49,696 bases of DNA from Firmicutes bacterium AM31-12AC (GTDB lineage: Bacteria; Bacillota; Clostridia; Lachnospirales; Lachnospiraceae): contig QUJA01000019.1 of the NCBI GenBank assembly GCA_003480425.1, positions 1 through 49,696 of the forward strand, read 5' to 3'. This document shows positions 8,676 through 17,794 of this stretch, piece by piece; positions within the stretch are counted from its first letter, which is position 1; the number at the start of each line of letters is the position of its first letter. Position numbers and translations under genes: made by a program. The notes under the pieces are model-generated. The model saw only the letters and a program-made list of their open reading frames with translations, was not told the origin of the DNA and ran no database searches.

Positions 8676-9971
8676 CTATCTGGTTTTTCGATTAATATAT
8701 CTTGCTTTATATTTTGAATATACAATCGTCTGATCTTTATACAAACTGTAATATCCTGACACTGCATAGCTGATAGAAATTGCGATCAAATAATATGCAG
8801 CACCGGAAAATCCAAACAATTCAAACGAAATTAACATTGCTGTAATCGGACAATTTGTCACTCCACAGAATAACGCCACCATACCGGCTGCTGCAGCCAC
8901 CTCCGGTGACACATCAAGTATATTTCCCATCACACAGCCAAACGTCGCTCCAATCGCAAATGCCGGTACAATTTCTCCTCCTCGATACCCGGCACGCATC
9001 GTAATGGCTGTCAATATCATCTTCCATAAGAAATCAAGAGGACGTGCATCTCCTGTTGCAATCGCTCGTGCAATAAGTTCATTTCCTGCTCCCATATAAT
9101 CTTTCGTCTGTAATAAAACTGTGATTACGATTACAAGACATCCCGCCACAACAACACGGATATATGGATTTTTTAAATATTTACCATAAATTTGTCCTGT
9201 CCATTTTAATAACACACAAAATAAAATACTGAGTACTCCACATAGTGTTGCAATAATTCCCATTTTAATGCCGCTCTCAATCGTAAGCACCGGAATTCTG
9301 TCTACTGGAAATGTCTCCGGGAAAATTCCCATACCTGTTGCAAACTCTGCTGCTATGATAGATGCCGTCACGCATGGAAGTAAAGCTACATAATACATAA
9401 CTCCTACACTTACTACTTCCATTGCAAATACTGCCGCTGCCATCGGTGTTCCGAATACTGCCGCAAACGCCGCACTCATTCCACACATGATTATGACATG
9501 CTGGTCAAATTCATCCAGGTGTACAAGCTTTCCAAGCCAGCTTCCGATACTTCCTCCAAATTGAATGGAAGCTCCTTCTCGACCTGCCGAACCGCCTGTT
9601 AAGTGAGTAAGCAAGGTTGCCACAAAAATTAATGGTGCCGAGCGAAACGGAACCTTATCTCTGGAACGGATCGTTGCTAATACCTGATTCGTACCTCCAT
9701 CATGTCTTCCCATCTTTTCATATAAAAATACAATAATCAATCCCGCTATAGGCAAAAGCAGGAACACCCATAAATGGCTGTTCCTATATTCTGTCGCATA
9801 TTTTATACAAGCTGCAAAGACACTGCTGGCCCCACCGACCACCAGACCGGTTAACACTGCAAGTGCAAGCCATTTCAAAAAATTATTTACGTCTCGCCGG
9901 GTTCTTTCATAATAGTAATAAATTAAAATCTTCCCTTTATCAAATAGCGTTTTTTCATTTTCTTTTCCCAC
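8676..9971 (-). CDS. CLC-family anion antiporter, probably the fluoride/proton (CLC-F) type
   Basis: CLC membrane protein of 431 residues with about ten hydrophobic segments. The usual GSGIP anion-selectivity motif is replaced by DGGTNQV (Asn about 95). The gating-glutamate motif is GGSAGREGAS (Glu about 132), and the later pore region reads RGGEIVPAFAIGATFG. A GSGIP replacement with an Asn in this position is a mark of the fluoride-exporting clade, so fluoride is the likely substrate; this is inference from motif memory. No fluoride riboswitch fits in the 30-base gap to lrgB. Translation starts at GTG 9971 behind GAGGTG. It may be transcribed with lrgAB. Confidence 0.75.
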   Translation of the reverse strand: MGKENEKTLFDKGKILIYYYYERTRRDVNNFLKWLALAVLTGLVVGGASSVFAACIKYATEYRNSHLWVFLLLPIAGLIIVFLYEKMGRHDGGTNQVLATIRSRDKVPFRSAPLIFVATLLTHLTGGSAGREGASIQFGGSIGSWLGKLVHLDEFDQHVIIMCGMSAAFAAVFGTPMAAAVFAMEVVSVGVMYYVALLPCVTASIIAAEFATGMGIFPETFPVDRIPVLTIESGIKMGIIATLCGVLSILFCVLLKWTGQIYGKYLKNPYIRVVVAGCLVIVITVLLQTKDYMGAGNELIARAIATGDARPLDFLWKMILTAITMRAGYRGGEIVPAFAIGATFGCVMGNILDVSPEVAAAAGMVALFCGVTNCPITAMLISFELFGFSGAAYYLIAISISYAVSGYYSLYKDQTIVYSKYKARYINRKTR

Positions 9972-10001
9972 AGCTCACACCTCATTCAACTTATTCTATA
10001 T

Positions 10002-10682
10002 TTACAATAATATCATAGATATAAGCACTGTGACAATACCACAGATTCCGATAGCCAATCCACTCATTGCACCTTCAACTTCGCCAATTTCAATTGCTTT
10101 TGAAGTACCAACTGCATGACTGCATGAACCAATAGCAAGTCCTGCCGCTATAGAATCATTTACATGGAAAATCTTAATTAAATACGGAGCAAGAATGCTT
10201 CCTAATATTCCAGTAAAAATAACGGCCACTACAGTGATTGGTACAACCCCGCCATTTCCTTCTGAAACGCTGACTGCTATCGGAGTTGTCACAGATTTTG
10301 GTACCAATGATACTGTAATACTCTGCTCAAGACCAAATAATTTACACATACCATATACACTGAACATAGATGCGGCGGAACCAACAACACATCCTACCAG
10401 AATTGGAAGCCAGTATTTTTTCAAGATATCAAGTTTTGAATAAATCGCAACTGCCAGGCATGCTGTGGCCGGTGCCAGGAACATATTGATAATTGCTCCT
10501 CCCACATCATATTCTTCATACGAAATATGGAATATTTCTAACACACCTACTATCAATACGATCGCAATAATTAATGGATTGCAAATTGGTGACTTTGTTT
10601 TTTTCTGAATTTTTACACCAATCCAAAACGCAATAACACTTAATGCTACACCAAAATATTCTGAGTTACATAATTCACGCAT
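10002..10682 (-). CDS. lrgB: LrgB/CidB-family membrane protein
   Basis: Hydrophobic 226-residue protein with a conserved pattern of helices and the family stretch SVTTPIAVSVSEGNGG, then AGLAIGSCSHAVGTSKAIEIGEVEGAMSGLA-type sequence. The family works with LrgA/CidA-type holin-like proteins. In Bacillus and Staphylococcus these pairs affect autolysis and carry pyruvate or related small organic acids across the membrane. Its start overlaps the lrgA stop by one base (TAATG), so the two are coupled. Confidence 0.88.
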   Translation of the reverse strand: MRELCNSEYFGVALSVIAFWIGVKIQKKTKSPICNPLIIAIVLIVGVLEIFHISYEEYDVGGAIINMFLAPATACLAVAIYSKLDILKKYWLPILVGCVVGSAASMFSVYGMCKLFGLEQSITVSLVPKSVTTPIAVSVSEGNGGVVPITVVAVIFTGILGSILAPYLIKIFHVNDSIAAGLAIGSCSHAVGTSKAIEIGEVEGAMSGLAIGICGIVTVLISMILL

Positions 10683-11041
10683 TATTTCTTCCTCCTGTTC
10701 ATCAGCTTCATCACAAATTGTACGCTGTATGCAGTTGCTGCAAACGTAATAATCGTAGAAACAATACAGATAATAAGGAACGGAACAAGTGTGCTTTTTA
10801 AAATGTCAAAATAATTCATAACACTTACTCCTGCCGGAACAAAAAAGAATGCCATGTTTTCCATTAAAAAATCTGCTTTTTCCTGAATATGTTCGATTTT
10901 CAAAACTCCTTCCAGCAGACAGATAAATAACAAAATCATTCCAATCACACTGGATGGAAATGAGAAAGGTAAATACGCTGCCACTACCTGACTAAGCCAA
11001 CATACAGTAAAAAAGATTCCTATTTGTTTAATAATTTTCAT
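10682..11041 (-). CDS. lrgA: LrgA/CidA-family holin-like protein
   Basis: About 119 residues with four hydrophobic segments. Family landmarks are PFSFPSSVIGMILLF and the AFFFVPAGVSVMNYF region. I start at ATG 11041, because GGGGTGA lies seven bases before it. The longer frame to 11089 adds a segment with no membrane character. It is the first gene of a probable lrgA-lrgB-clc operon. Whether the pair acts as a holin/antiholin or as a metabolite transporter cannot be decided here, and no LytTR-type regulator is nearby. Confidence 0.85.
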   Translation of the reverse strand: MKIIKQIGIFFTVCWLSQVVAAYLPFSFPSSVIGMILLFICLLEGVLKIEHIQEKADFLMENMAFFFVPAGVSVMNYFDILKSTLVPFLIICIVSTIITFAATAYSVQFVMKLMNRRKK

Positions 11042-11154
11042 TTTTAAATCACCCCAAGCTACATTACACCTTAGATAAAAAATTGTCAATCAAATTCCTA
11101 TTGATTTTTTTCGCAGTAAAGTTATAATTTTTCATAATAGTATATTTGATTTTA

Positions 11155-11183
11155 TTGACATTCTCTCTTATATGTTCTATTAT
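11155..11183 (+). promoter_or_regulatory. Near-consensus sigma-A promoter for the aroF-aroB operon
   Basis: TTGACA at 11155-11160, a 17-base spacer, and TATTAT at 11178-11183. The predicted start, near 11190, leaves a leader of about 105 bases before the ATG at 11298. The leader contains a CACACT/AGTGTG pair followed by TTTTTT (about 11196-11242), which might be a weak attenuator. I see no T-box consensus. Confidence 0.8.
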
Positions 11184-11297
11184 AAGAGTGATTTTCACAC
11201 TTTAAAGAATTAAAACATCACAGTGTGCAAATGTCTGTTTTTTGATTCGCTAATGAATAATAGTATTATTTTTTATAATGATTGAGAGGTAAAAATT

Positions 11298-12311
11298 ATG
11301 ATTATTGTATTAAAACCACACGCTTCTGAAGACCATATTCTTCGTGTTGAAGAATTGATCAAGAAAAAAGGACTGGAAGCACACATTGTCCGAGGTGAAG
11401 AAATGACGATCATCGGTTGTATCGGAGATACTACTGCCGTTGATCCAAGACTCTTTGAAGTTGATTCTGCAGTCGACAAAGTCATGCATGTCCAGGAGCC
11501 TTACAAGCTTGCAAACCGTGCTTTCCATCCGGATGATTCTATTATTGATGTGTCCGGTGTTAAAGTCGGCGGAGAACATCTTGCAGTAATTGCAGGTCCT
11601 TGTTCTGTTGAATCTTATGAACAGGTACTGGAAATTGCTAAAGCCGCTAAAGCTTCCGGTGCAAATATGATCCGTGGCGGTGCTTTCAAGCCTAGAACAA
11701 GCCCTTATTCTTTCCAGGGACTGGGTCTTGAAGGTCTTGATATCCTCTGTGCGGTACGTGATGAAGTAGGTCTCCCTATTGTAACAGAATTAATGTCACC
11801 GGATTATCTGGATGTCTTCAATGAAAAGGTTGACTTAATCCAGATTGGTGCAAGAAACATGCAGAATTTTGATTTATTAAAACAACTGGGTAAGGTTGAC
11901 CGTCCTATCCTTCTGAAACGTGGTCTTAACGCTACTTATGAAGAATGGATCATGTCAGCAGAATATATTATGGCTTCCGGTAATGAAAATGTAATTCTCT
12001 GTGAACGCGGTATCCGTACTTTTGAATCCTTCACAAGAAACACATTGGATCTTCAGAGCATCCCTGTATTAAACAGCAAAACTCATCTTCCTGTTATCGT
12101 TGACCCAAGTCACGCCGGTGGAAAATGGTGGCTTGTAGAACCTATGGCAAAAGCTGCTATCGCTGCCGGAGCAAACGGATTGATGATTGAAGTACATAAT
12201 GATCCTGACAGTGCTCTTTGTGATGGTGCACAATCATTAAAACCGGAGAAATTTGACGCATTAATGAAACAGATTCGTCAGATTGCTGCTGTCGTAGATA
12301 AAAGAATCTAG
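11298..12311 (+). CDS. aroF: 3-deoxy-7-phosphoheptulonate (DAHP) synthase, type I-beta
   Basis: First step of the shikimate pathway: condenses PEP and erythrose 4-phosphate. The first 70 or so residues form the ferredoxin-like regulatory domain seen in Thermotoga-type enzymes (MIIVLKPHASEDHI...). The barrel follows with VIAGPCSVES, IRGGAFKPRTSPYSFQG, QIGARNMQNFDLLK, LLKRGLNATYEEW and VDPSHAGGK. The 337-residue length is typical. GAGAGG precedes the ATG. It lies 18 bases before aroB and is a usual site of aromatic amino-acid feedback. Some bacteria call this gene aroG or aroA(f). Confidence 0.95.
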   Translation: MIIVLKPHASEDHILRVEELIKKKGLEAHIVRGEEMTIIGCIGDTTAVDPRLFEVDSAVDKVMHVQEPYKLANRAFHPDDSIIDVSGVKVGGEHLAVIAGPCSVESYEQVLEIAKAAKASGANMIRGGAFKPRTSPYSFQGLGLEGLDILCAVRDEVGLPIVTELMSPDYLDVFNEKVDLIQIGARNMQNFDLLKQLGKVDRPILLKRGLNATYEEWIMSAEYIMASGNENVILCERGIRTFESFTRNTLDLQSIPVLNSKTHLPVIVDPSHAGGKWWLVEPMAKAAIAAGANGLMIEVHNDPDSALCDGAQSLKPEKFDALMKQIRQIAAVVDKRI

Positions 12312-12329
12312 TTTCAAGGAGAACAAACT

Positions 12330-13385
12330 ATGGAATTAACAGTAAACTTAGGAGAAAACAGTTATCCTATTTATATTGAAAATGGTATTCTTCCACACGC
12401 CGGAGAATATATTTCAAAATTCTATCATGGAAAAAAAATCATCTTGATTTCCGATGATAATGTATTTCCACTATATGGAGAAACAGTATTGAATTCTCTG
12501 CAAAATTATGAATGCCATACCCTTGTCTTACCACATGGCGAACCAACAAAAAGTTTTGAATCTTTGCCTAAGATTTATTCCGCTATGCTTGATGCGAAAA
12601 TTTCCAGAAGCGATCTTGTCATCGCTCTTGGTGGCGGCGTAATTGGAGACCTGACAGGATTTGCAGCTTCCAGTTTCCTGCGCGGCGTAAAACTGGTTCA
12701 GATTCCAACTTCTCTTCTGGCTCAGGTTGATTCCTCAGTCGGTGGAAAAGTTGCTGTCGATCTTCCACAAGGGAAAAATCTGGTCGGTGCATTTTTCCAT
12801 CCAAAAATGGTTCTTATTGATCCAGATGTATTAAACACATTACCTACGCGATATATCAATGATGGGATGGGCGAAGTAATTAAATATGGCTGCATTAAAG
12901 ACGCAACACTTTTTAATACACTAAAAGTGCATACTTCCTTTGAGGATTTAAAACCGGAACTTGCTTCTATCATTGCACGATGCGTAGATATCAAACGTAT
13001 TGTTGTCGAACATGACCAGTTCGACACCGGAGAACGTATGCTATTAAATTTTGGCCATACACTCGCCCACACAATTGAACAATATTATCATTATGAACGC
13101 GAAAGCCATGGCGAAGCCGTAGCAATCGGTATGTATCAGATTTGTAAGATTGCCGAAGAAAAAGGATTAACGAAAGATGGCTGTGCCAATAAAATCAAAC
13201 AGCTCCTTCAAACATACGGCCTTCCGTTTTCATGTAATCTTCCAATTGACGATTTGACCGGTGCAATTAAACTAGATAAAAAGAATTTAAATAATCATTT
13301 GAATGTTGTACTGTTACATACCATCGGTGACAGTTATGTATATCCTACTGATGTCACATTTTTTGATGATGCCGGTATCATGTAA
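12330..13385 (+). CDS. aroB: 3-dehydroquinate synthase
   Basis: Second shikimate-pathway step: converts DAHP to 3-dehydroquinate with NAD and a divalent metal. Visible motifs are LPHGEPTKSFE, the dinucleotide-binding ALGGGVIGDLTGFAASSFLRG, PTSLLAQVDSSVGGKVAVD with KNLVGAF, and the metal-ligand segments GMGEVIKYG, FGHTLAHTIE and SHGEAVAIGM. It has 351 residues, full length. CAAGGAGAA precedes the ATG. No other shikimate gene follows; a strong terminator closes the operon. Confidence 0.96.
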   Translation: MELTVNLGENSYPIYIENGILPHAGEYISKFYHGKKIILISDDNVFPLYGETVLNSLQNYECHTLVLPHGEPTKSFESLPKIYSAMLDAKISRSDLVIALGGGVIGDLTGFAASSFLRGVKLVQIPTSLLAQVDSSVGGKVAVDLPQGKNLVGAFFHPKMVLIDPDVLNTLPTRYINDGMGEVIKYGCIKDATLFNTLKVHTSFEDLKPELASIIARCVDIKRIVVEHDQFDTGERMLLNFGHTLAHTIEQYYHYERESHGEAVAIGMYQICKIAEEKGLTKDGCANKIKQLLQTYGLPFSCNLPIDDLTGAIKLDKKNLNNHLNVVLLHTIGDSYVYPTDVTFFDDAGIM

Positions 13386-13427
13386 CTTTCATCTAATATT
13401 TTGCATTCACAATCGCTTTAAACAAAT

Positions 13428-13480
13428 AAAAGAACGTTATCGTATACCGTATTTCTAAATACACGACAACGTTCTTTTTT
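13428..13480. terminator. Bidirectional terminator between aroB and the O-acetylhomoserine sulfhydrylase gene
   Basis: AAAAGAACGTTATCGT pairs with ACGACAACGTTCTTTT around a loop of about 20 bases, with T-runs on both strands. It lies between convergent genes and serves both. Confidence 0.85.
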
Positions 13481-13515
13481 ATATTTTCATTTCAAAAATA
13501 AGCTGACGAAGTATC

Positions 13516-14790
13516 CTAAAACTCCTTCATAACTGCCGTAAATGCTGCTTCTAAGTCTTCAATAATATCATCAATATTTTCCAGACCAACTGAAATTCTG
13601 ATCATTCCACCATCAATTCCTGCTGCTACAAGCTGTTCATCTGTCAGCTGACGGTGTGTCTCTGATGCAGGATGAAGCACACACGTACGAATATCGGCAA
13701 CATGTACTTCATTGGATGCCAGATGTAATGAATCCATAAATTTAGCTGCTGCAGGACGACCACCCTTAATTATAAAGGAAATAACCCCACTGCATCCTTT
13801 CAAATATTTTTCAGCAAGCGCATGACATGCATCGGATTCTAACCCTGGATAATTTACCTTCTCTACTGCCAGAGATGCTTCCAGATATTTTGCAACCGTC
13901 ATTGCATTTTCACAATACTGTTTCATACGAACAGGAAGTGTCTCTAATCCCATATTCAATAAAAATGCGGAATGTGCTGCCGGATACACTCCAAAATCAC
14001 GCATCAACTGCATTCTGGCTTTAATAATATATGCCATGTTCCCATAACTTTCTGTATAAGAGATTCCGTGATAAGATTCGTCCGGCTCTGTGAGTCCCGG
14101 GAAGTTTCCATTTGTCCAATCAAACTTACCACTGTCAACAATTACACCGCCAATCTGAACTGCATGTCCATCCATATATTTACTTGTCGAATGAATCACG
14201 ATATCTGCACCAAATTCAAATGGTTTACATAAAATTGGTGTTGCAAATGTATTATCAACAATAAGCGGTACATTCATTTCATGTGCAATATTAGCAAAAC
14301 GCTCAATATCAAATACAACTAATGCCGGATTGGCAAGTGTCTCTCCAAAAACAAGTTTTGTATTTGGCTTAAATGCTGCCTTAATCTCTTCATCACTTGA
14401 GGCTGCATCTACGTAAATACACTCAATTCCAAGTTTTTTTAATGTAAATGAAAACAGATTGATCGTTCCTCCATAAATCTGTGGAACACTGATAATGCTG
14501 TCTCCTGCCTCACAAATATTTAAAATAGAAAGCAATGTTGCTGCCTGACCGGACGTAGTACACATCGCACCTACTCCACCTTCTAATGCAGCAATCTTTT
14601 CTTCTACTGCCATTACTGTTGGATTTCCAAATCTGGAATAGCAAAGCCCTTTTGTCGGATCATCAAAAATTGCAGCTACTTCTGCTGCTGAATCATATAC
14701 ATATGTAGTACTCTGTACAATTGGAAGTACTCGTGGTTCTCCATTTTTAGGTGTATAGCCTGCATGCAGACATTTTGTTTCATCTCTCAT
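13516..14790 (-). CDS. O-acetylhomoserine sulfhydrylase
   Basis: PLP enzyme of the Cys/Met metabolism family, joining O-acetylhomoserine with sulfide or methanethiol on the way to homocysteine/methionine. About 424 residues, the usual size for this subfamily. Visible are RDETKCLHAGY at the N-terminus, CYSRFGNPTV, TTSGQAAT, VDNTFATPILCKPFEFGAD, and the PLP-lysine segment HSTSKYMDGH. The C-terminal RTCVLHPASETHRQL segment supports the OAH rather than cystathionine-lyase assignment. I start at ATG 14790, nine bases from AAGGAGA; the in-frame GTG at 14796 is too close to that site. I looked for a SAM or T-box leader, but the 50-base gap upstream holds none. Confidence 0.92.
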   Translation of the reverse strand: MRDETKCLHAGYTPKNGEPRVLPIVQSTTYVYDSAAEVAAIFDDPTKGLCYSRFGNPTVMAVEEKIAALEGGVGAMCTTSGQAATLLSILNICEAGDSIISVPQIYGGTINLFSFTLKKLGIECIYVDAASSDEEIKAAFKPNTKLVFGETLANPALVVFDIERFANIAHEMNVPLIVDNTFATPILCKPFEFGADIVIHSTSKYMDGHAVQIGGVIVDSGKFDWTNGNFPGLTEPDESYHGISYTESYGNMAYIIKARMQLMRDFGVYPAAHSAFLLNMGLETLPVRMKQYCENAMTVAKYLEASLAVEKVNYPGLESDACHALAEKYLKGCSGVISFIIKGGRPAAAKFMDSLHLASNEVHVADIRTCVLHPASETHRQLTDEQLVAAGIDGGMIRISVGLENIDDIIEDLEAAFTAVMKEF

Positions 14791-14840
14791 TATCACTTGT
14801 CTCCTTTTCTTAAGTCATATATAAATTCTAGCAAATTTCA

Positions 14841-15836
14841 TCAACTTTTCCTAGCAATTTTATCAGATTTATGAATCTGATCTATAATTCGGATTGTATT
14901 CAGGGAAATATCCAGATATGGGTGTTCTACATTTTCTTCCTTTATAAGCTCATAAAATTTCTGAATCTCATAAATCATATTATTTTCTACCGGCTTGTAT
15001 GGTAGTTTTTCACACGTTCCACCTTCTAGTCCGTCCCTGTCTCCCTTGCGCAGTCTTATCTCGATTTCTGTCGGACTGCCAATATGATTCAATAAAATAG
15101 AACCCTTTTCTCCTTGAATCACACTCGGATTAACCGAAGCTGTAATTTTCGAATATACTGCCTGTGCCAGAAAATCCGGATATTTCATCAAAACAACTCC
15201 ACTACCCTCAAATCCATTTGAAAGAAATGTAGAATACGTCTCTACCTTTTCCGGTTCTCCAAACAAACGAACAATTGCATGGATACAATATACTCCAATA
15301 TCACGTGCCGCTGAATTCAATAACTCCGGATCAAAAGCATTTTCCACAATTCCATTAAGGAAATTATCGTATCTGCTGGAATACTGACAAAATTCAAATT
15401 CCACTCTCCTCAATGTTCCAATTCTAGGAAGCTGCTCTTTCACTAATTCAAAAGCAGGATCAAAATCTGACCTCATTGCCTCTAAAAGAATTACATGGTT
15501 TTTCTTTGCACACGCAATCATTGCTTCTGCTTCCTGCTCATTAATTGCCATAACCTTCTCGCATAATACATGCTTTCCGGATTCCATTGCCTGTATTGCC
15601 TGTTCGCAATGAATATAATTTGGTGATGCAATATAAACCGCATCCAGTCCTGAATCTAAAAAATCTGTATAATCAGTAAATACGTGCTTTATATTATACT
15701 TTTGAGCAAAGCTCTCTCCTGTCTGTTGTGCCCTTGAATATACTGCAAATAACTCCGTTTGAGGATTTTGTATAGCTGCCTCACAAAATTTATGACTGAT
15801 TTTATTTGTCCCTACAATTCCAATTTTTATCTTCAT
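14841..15836 (-). CDS. Gfo/Idh/MocA-family oxidoreductase
   Basis: NAD(P)-dependent dehydrogenase of about 331 residues. The N-terminal Rossmann half has IGIVGTNKISHKF, AVYSRAQQTGESFAQKY and the conserved GKHVLCEKVMA segment; here the EKP motif of the family reads EKV. The C-terminal half is the alpha/beta dimerisation domain. The family acts on sugars, inositols, bile pigments and other small molecules, and the substrate cannot be inferred here. It lies 13 bases downstream of the asparaginase gene and probably shares its transcript. Confidence 0.82.
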   Translation of the reverse strand: MKIKIGIVGTNKISHKFCEAAIQNPQTELFAVYSRAQQTGESFAQKYNIKHVFTDYTDFLDSGLDAVYIASPNYIHCEQAIQAMESGKHVLCEKVMAINEQEAEAMIACAKKNHVILLEAMRSDFDPAFELVKEQLPRIGTLRRVEFEFCQYSSRYDNFLNGIVENAFDPELLNSAARDIGVYCIHAIVRLFGEPEKVETYSTFLSNGFEGSGVVLMKYPDFLAQAVYSKITASVNPSVIQGEKGSILLNHIGSPTEIEIRLRKGDRDGLEGGTCEKLPYKPVENNMIYEIQKFYELIKEENVEHPYLDISLNTIRIIDQIHKSDKIARKS

Positions 15837-15849
15837 ATACTACTCTTCC

Positions 15850-16872
15850 TCATTTCTCATCCCATTCTCGTTTTGTAAATAAAATGTCATGATTAATCAA
15901 ACGATAGAAATCGCGTTTCATTTCTTCATATCGCTGATCCCCCAACGCCATTAACCACATCATCTTCGTAATAGTTGCTTCCAACGTCATATCATACGCT
16001 TCCAGTAATTTAAAGTCCAGTTTTACACGCTTGCCAACTTCGTATACAGTCATATTACTTCCTTCATTTGCAACCTGCGTAGTCATCACAACAATTTTGC
16101 CTTTGTCTTTCCATTTATTCATTTCTTCGTAAAATTCTTCTAATAAGCTCTCTGGAATTCCACCCACTCCAAAACTCTCAATGACAAGACAGTCATAATT
16201 TTCAAACAAGTAAGGTAAAATATCTGCCTTCATTCCCGGAATCAATTTCAACACATACACACTGTTTTTCATTTCATAATAGAATCTGACTGGACCTGTA
16301 TACGGCATTTCTGTAATATAACGTACCAAAACGCCATCTTGGATTACTGCAAGATATGGAAAATTGATGCTTGTAAATGCATTATAGCTCTTTGCTCTCT
16401 CTTTTCTTGCCCTTGTTCCAACAATAACTTTCCCGTCAAATACTATATTCACATCCTGAGAATCATTATCCGAAGCATATATAAAACTATCCAGCAAATT
16501 CGTCTTTGCATCAGTAACATCCATTTCTATCGGTTTCTGTGCGCCTGTAACAACAATCGGTTTTCTGGAATTCTGAATCATATAAGACAGTGCCGCTGCT
16601 GTATATGCCAAAGTATCCGTTCCGTGACAAATTACAAATCCATCATACTCATTATAATTTTCTTCTATTGTTTTCACCAATAATTTCCAATGATCCGGTG
16701 TTACATTTGTGCTATCTAAATTGCAAACTTGAATAGACTCTACTTCACAAATCTTTGCAACTGCAGGTATATAAGTCAAAATATCCTCCGGCGAAAGCCC
16801 GGGTGCAAGTCCGTATTCTGTTTGTTTCGAAGCAATCGTCCCCCCAGTTCCTATCATCAATATCTTTTTCAT
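15850..16872 (-). CDS. ansA: L-asparaginase (type I, cytoplasmic-like)
   Basis: Hydrolyses asparagine to aspartate and ammonia. Both catalytic threonine motifs are present: IGTGGTIAS near residues 7-15 and CHGTDTLAYTAAAL near 87-100. The catalytic lysine region follows in VVTGAQKPIEMDVTDAKTNL. About 340 residues, with no signal peptide, so the enzyme is intracellular. ATG 16872 is preceded by GGAGAGGG; the longer frame to 16914 adds residues with no family similarity. Confidence 0.92.
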   Translation of the reverse strand: MKKILMIGTGGTIASKQTEYGLAPGLSPEDILTYIPAVAKICEVESIQVCNLDSTNVTPDHWKLLVKTIEENYNEYDGFVICHGTDTLAYTAAALSYMIQNSRKPIVVTGAQKPIEMDVTDAKTNLLDSFIYASDNDSQDVNIVFDGKVIVGTRARKERAKSYNAFTSINFPYLAVIQDGVLVRYITEMPYTGPVRFYYEMKNSVYVLKLIPGMKADILPYLFENYDCLVIESFGVGGIPESLLEEFYEEMNKWKDKGKIVVMTTQVANEGSNMTVYEVGKRVKLDFKLLEAYDMTLEATITKMMWLMALGDQRYEEMKRDFYRLINHDILFTKREWDEK

Positions 16873-16904
16873 ATCGTTCCCTCTCCATATTTCTCGTATA
16901 AATG

Positions 16905-16933
16905 AGTATACCACAATTTATATCATATAAAAA
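16905..16933 (-). promoter_or_regulatory. Extended -10 promoter upstream of the asparaginase gene
   Basis: The minus strand shows TGGTATACT with a weak -35 (TTTTTA) 17 bases away. The extended -10 is the same as at pyrH and thrH. Confidence 0.6.
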
Positions 16934-16972
16934 GGATGACTCTGTGCAATCATAGAAATCATAGAAATGGAT

Positions 16973-17003
16973 GTTGCTGTTCACAGTACCTGTGACCAGC
17001 AAC
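16973..17003. terminator. Strong stem-loop between the YibE/F pair and the asparaginase gene
   Basis: GTTGCTG and TCACAG pair with CTGTGA and CAGCAAC, with one mismatch and a three-base loop. No long T-run follows on either strand. It is either a weak terminator of the YibE/F transcript or another RNA element. Confidence 0.45.
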
Positions 17004-17053
17004 AAATGGATTCTTTATTTATATTACAGTCATAGTTAGCTAACGGCTTATTC

Positions 17054-17794
17054 TCACACAAATTTTGCCATTAACCATGCCGCTATCGGAATCACAATCA
17101 CACATGAAATAGCTCCAAAAATCATTGAAACACAATTCTGAAATAGAATTTTAGAATTTAATATAATCTCTATTGAATAATCCTGGATTTTTAAATATGC
17201 AAAAAGCAATAATGACTCACCTAAATATGCAAATAACAATGTATTCACTGTTGTCCCAATCACTTCTCTTCCTATTTGAATTCCACTTTCCATTACTTCT
17301 TCCATTTTTAAATCTGCTCTATGCATTTTCACTTCATATATTGATGTTGTAACTGTCAATGCCATATCAAGGACTGTTCCCAATGTACTAAGTATAATCA
17401 CAGACACTGCAACTTTTTGCATATTAATATCTAAATTCATATTATAATAAAATACGTCTTCTCCTACTGCCTGTATTTCATTTAATCCACCTGCTTCGCT
17501 TTTCCATATTACAAAATATACAGCAAAAAATAATATACTCATTGTAAGTAATACCGCTATAAATGCACTCCACGTTTTCACGTTAGAACCATTTTGATAA
17601 AACAACGTAATACATGAAATCAAAAAACCTGCTCCTATCGTAGTAAAAAGAACTGGCATTCCAGATGCCATAAGCCAAATTGCCAAACTTATCACAAACA
17701 GATTTCCGCACAATGCTATCAGAGATACTACTCCTCTGTCTCCACCGACAACTACAATAGAAATCAATAAAATTACGCCCAATGCCATCAGCAT
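17054..17794 (-). CDS. YibE/F-family membrane protein (second of two)
   Basis: A 246-residue membrane protein with about six hydrophobic segments, lacking the extracytoplasmic N-terminal region of its upstream partner. The family segments VIILSTLGTVLDMALTV, then MEEVMESGIQIGREVIGTTVNTLLFAYLGESLLLF, are clear and match the equivalent stretch in the upstream gene, so the two are paralogues. It overlaps that gene by 7 bases and probably forms a complex with it. AGGAGA lies upstream of ATG 17794. The family has no firmly established function; transport or a cell-envelope role is a guess. Confidence 0.8.
   Translation of the reverse strand: MLMALGVILLISIVVVGGDRGVVSLIALCGNLFVISLAIWLMASGMPVLFTTIGAGFLISCITLFYQNGSNVKTWSAFIAVLLTMSILFFAVYFVIWKSEAGGLNEIQAVGEDVFYYNMNLDINMQKVAVSVIILSTLGTVLDMALTVTTSIYEVKMHRADLKMEEVMESGIQIGREVIGTTVNTLLFAYLGESLLLFAYLKIQDYSIEIILNSKILFQNCVSMIFGAISCVIVIPIAAWLMAKFV

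Noticed and set aside
9972..10001. Fluoride riboswitch before the CLC gene
   Set aside because: Only 30 bases between lrgB and the GTG start.
14791..14840. SAM riboswitch or T-box before O-acetylhomoserine sulfhydrylase
   Set aside because: The 50-base gap has no room and no recognisable core motif.
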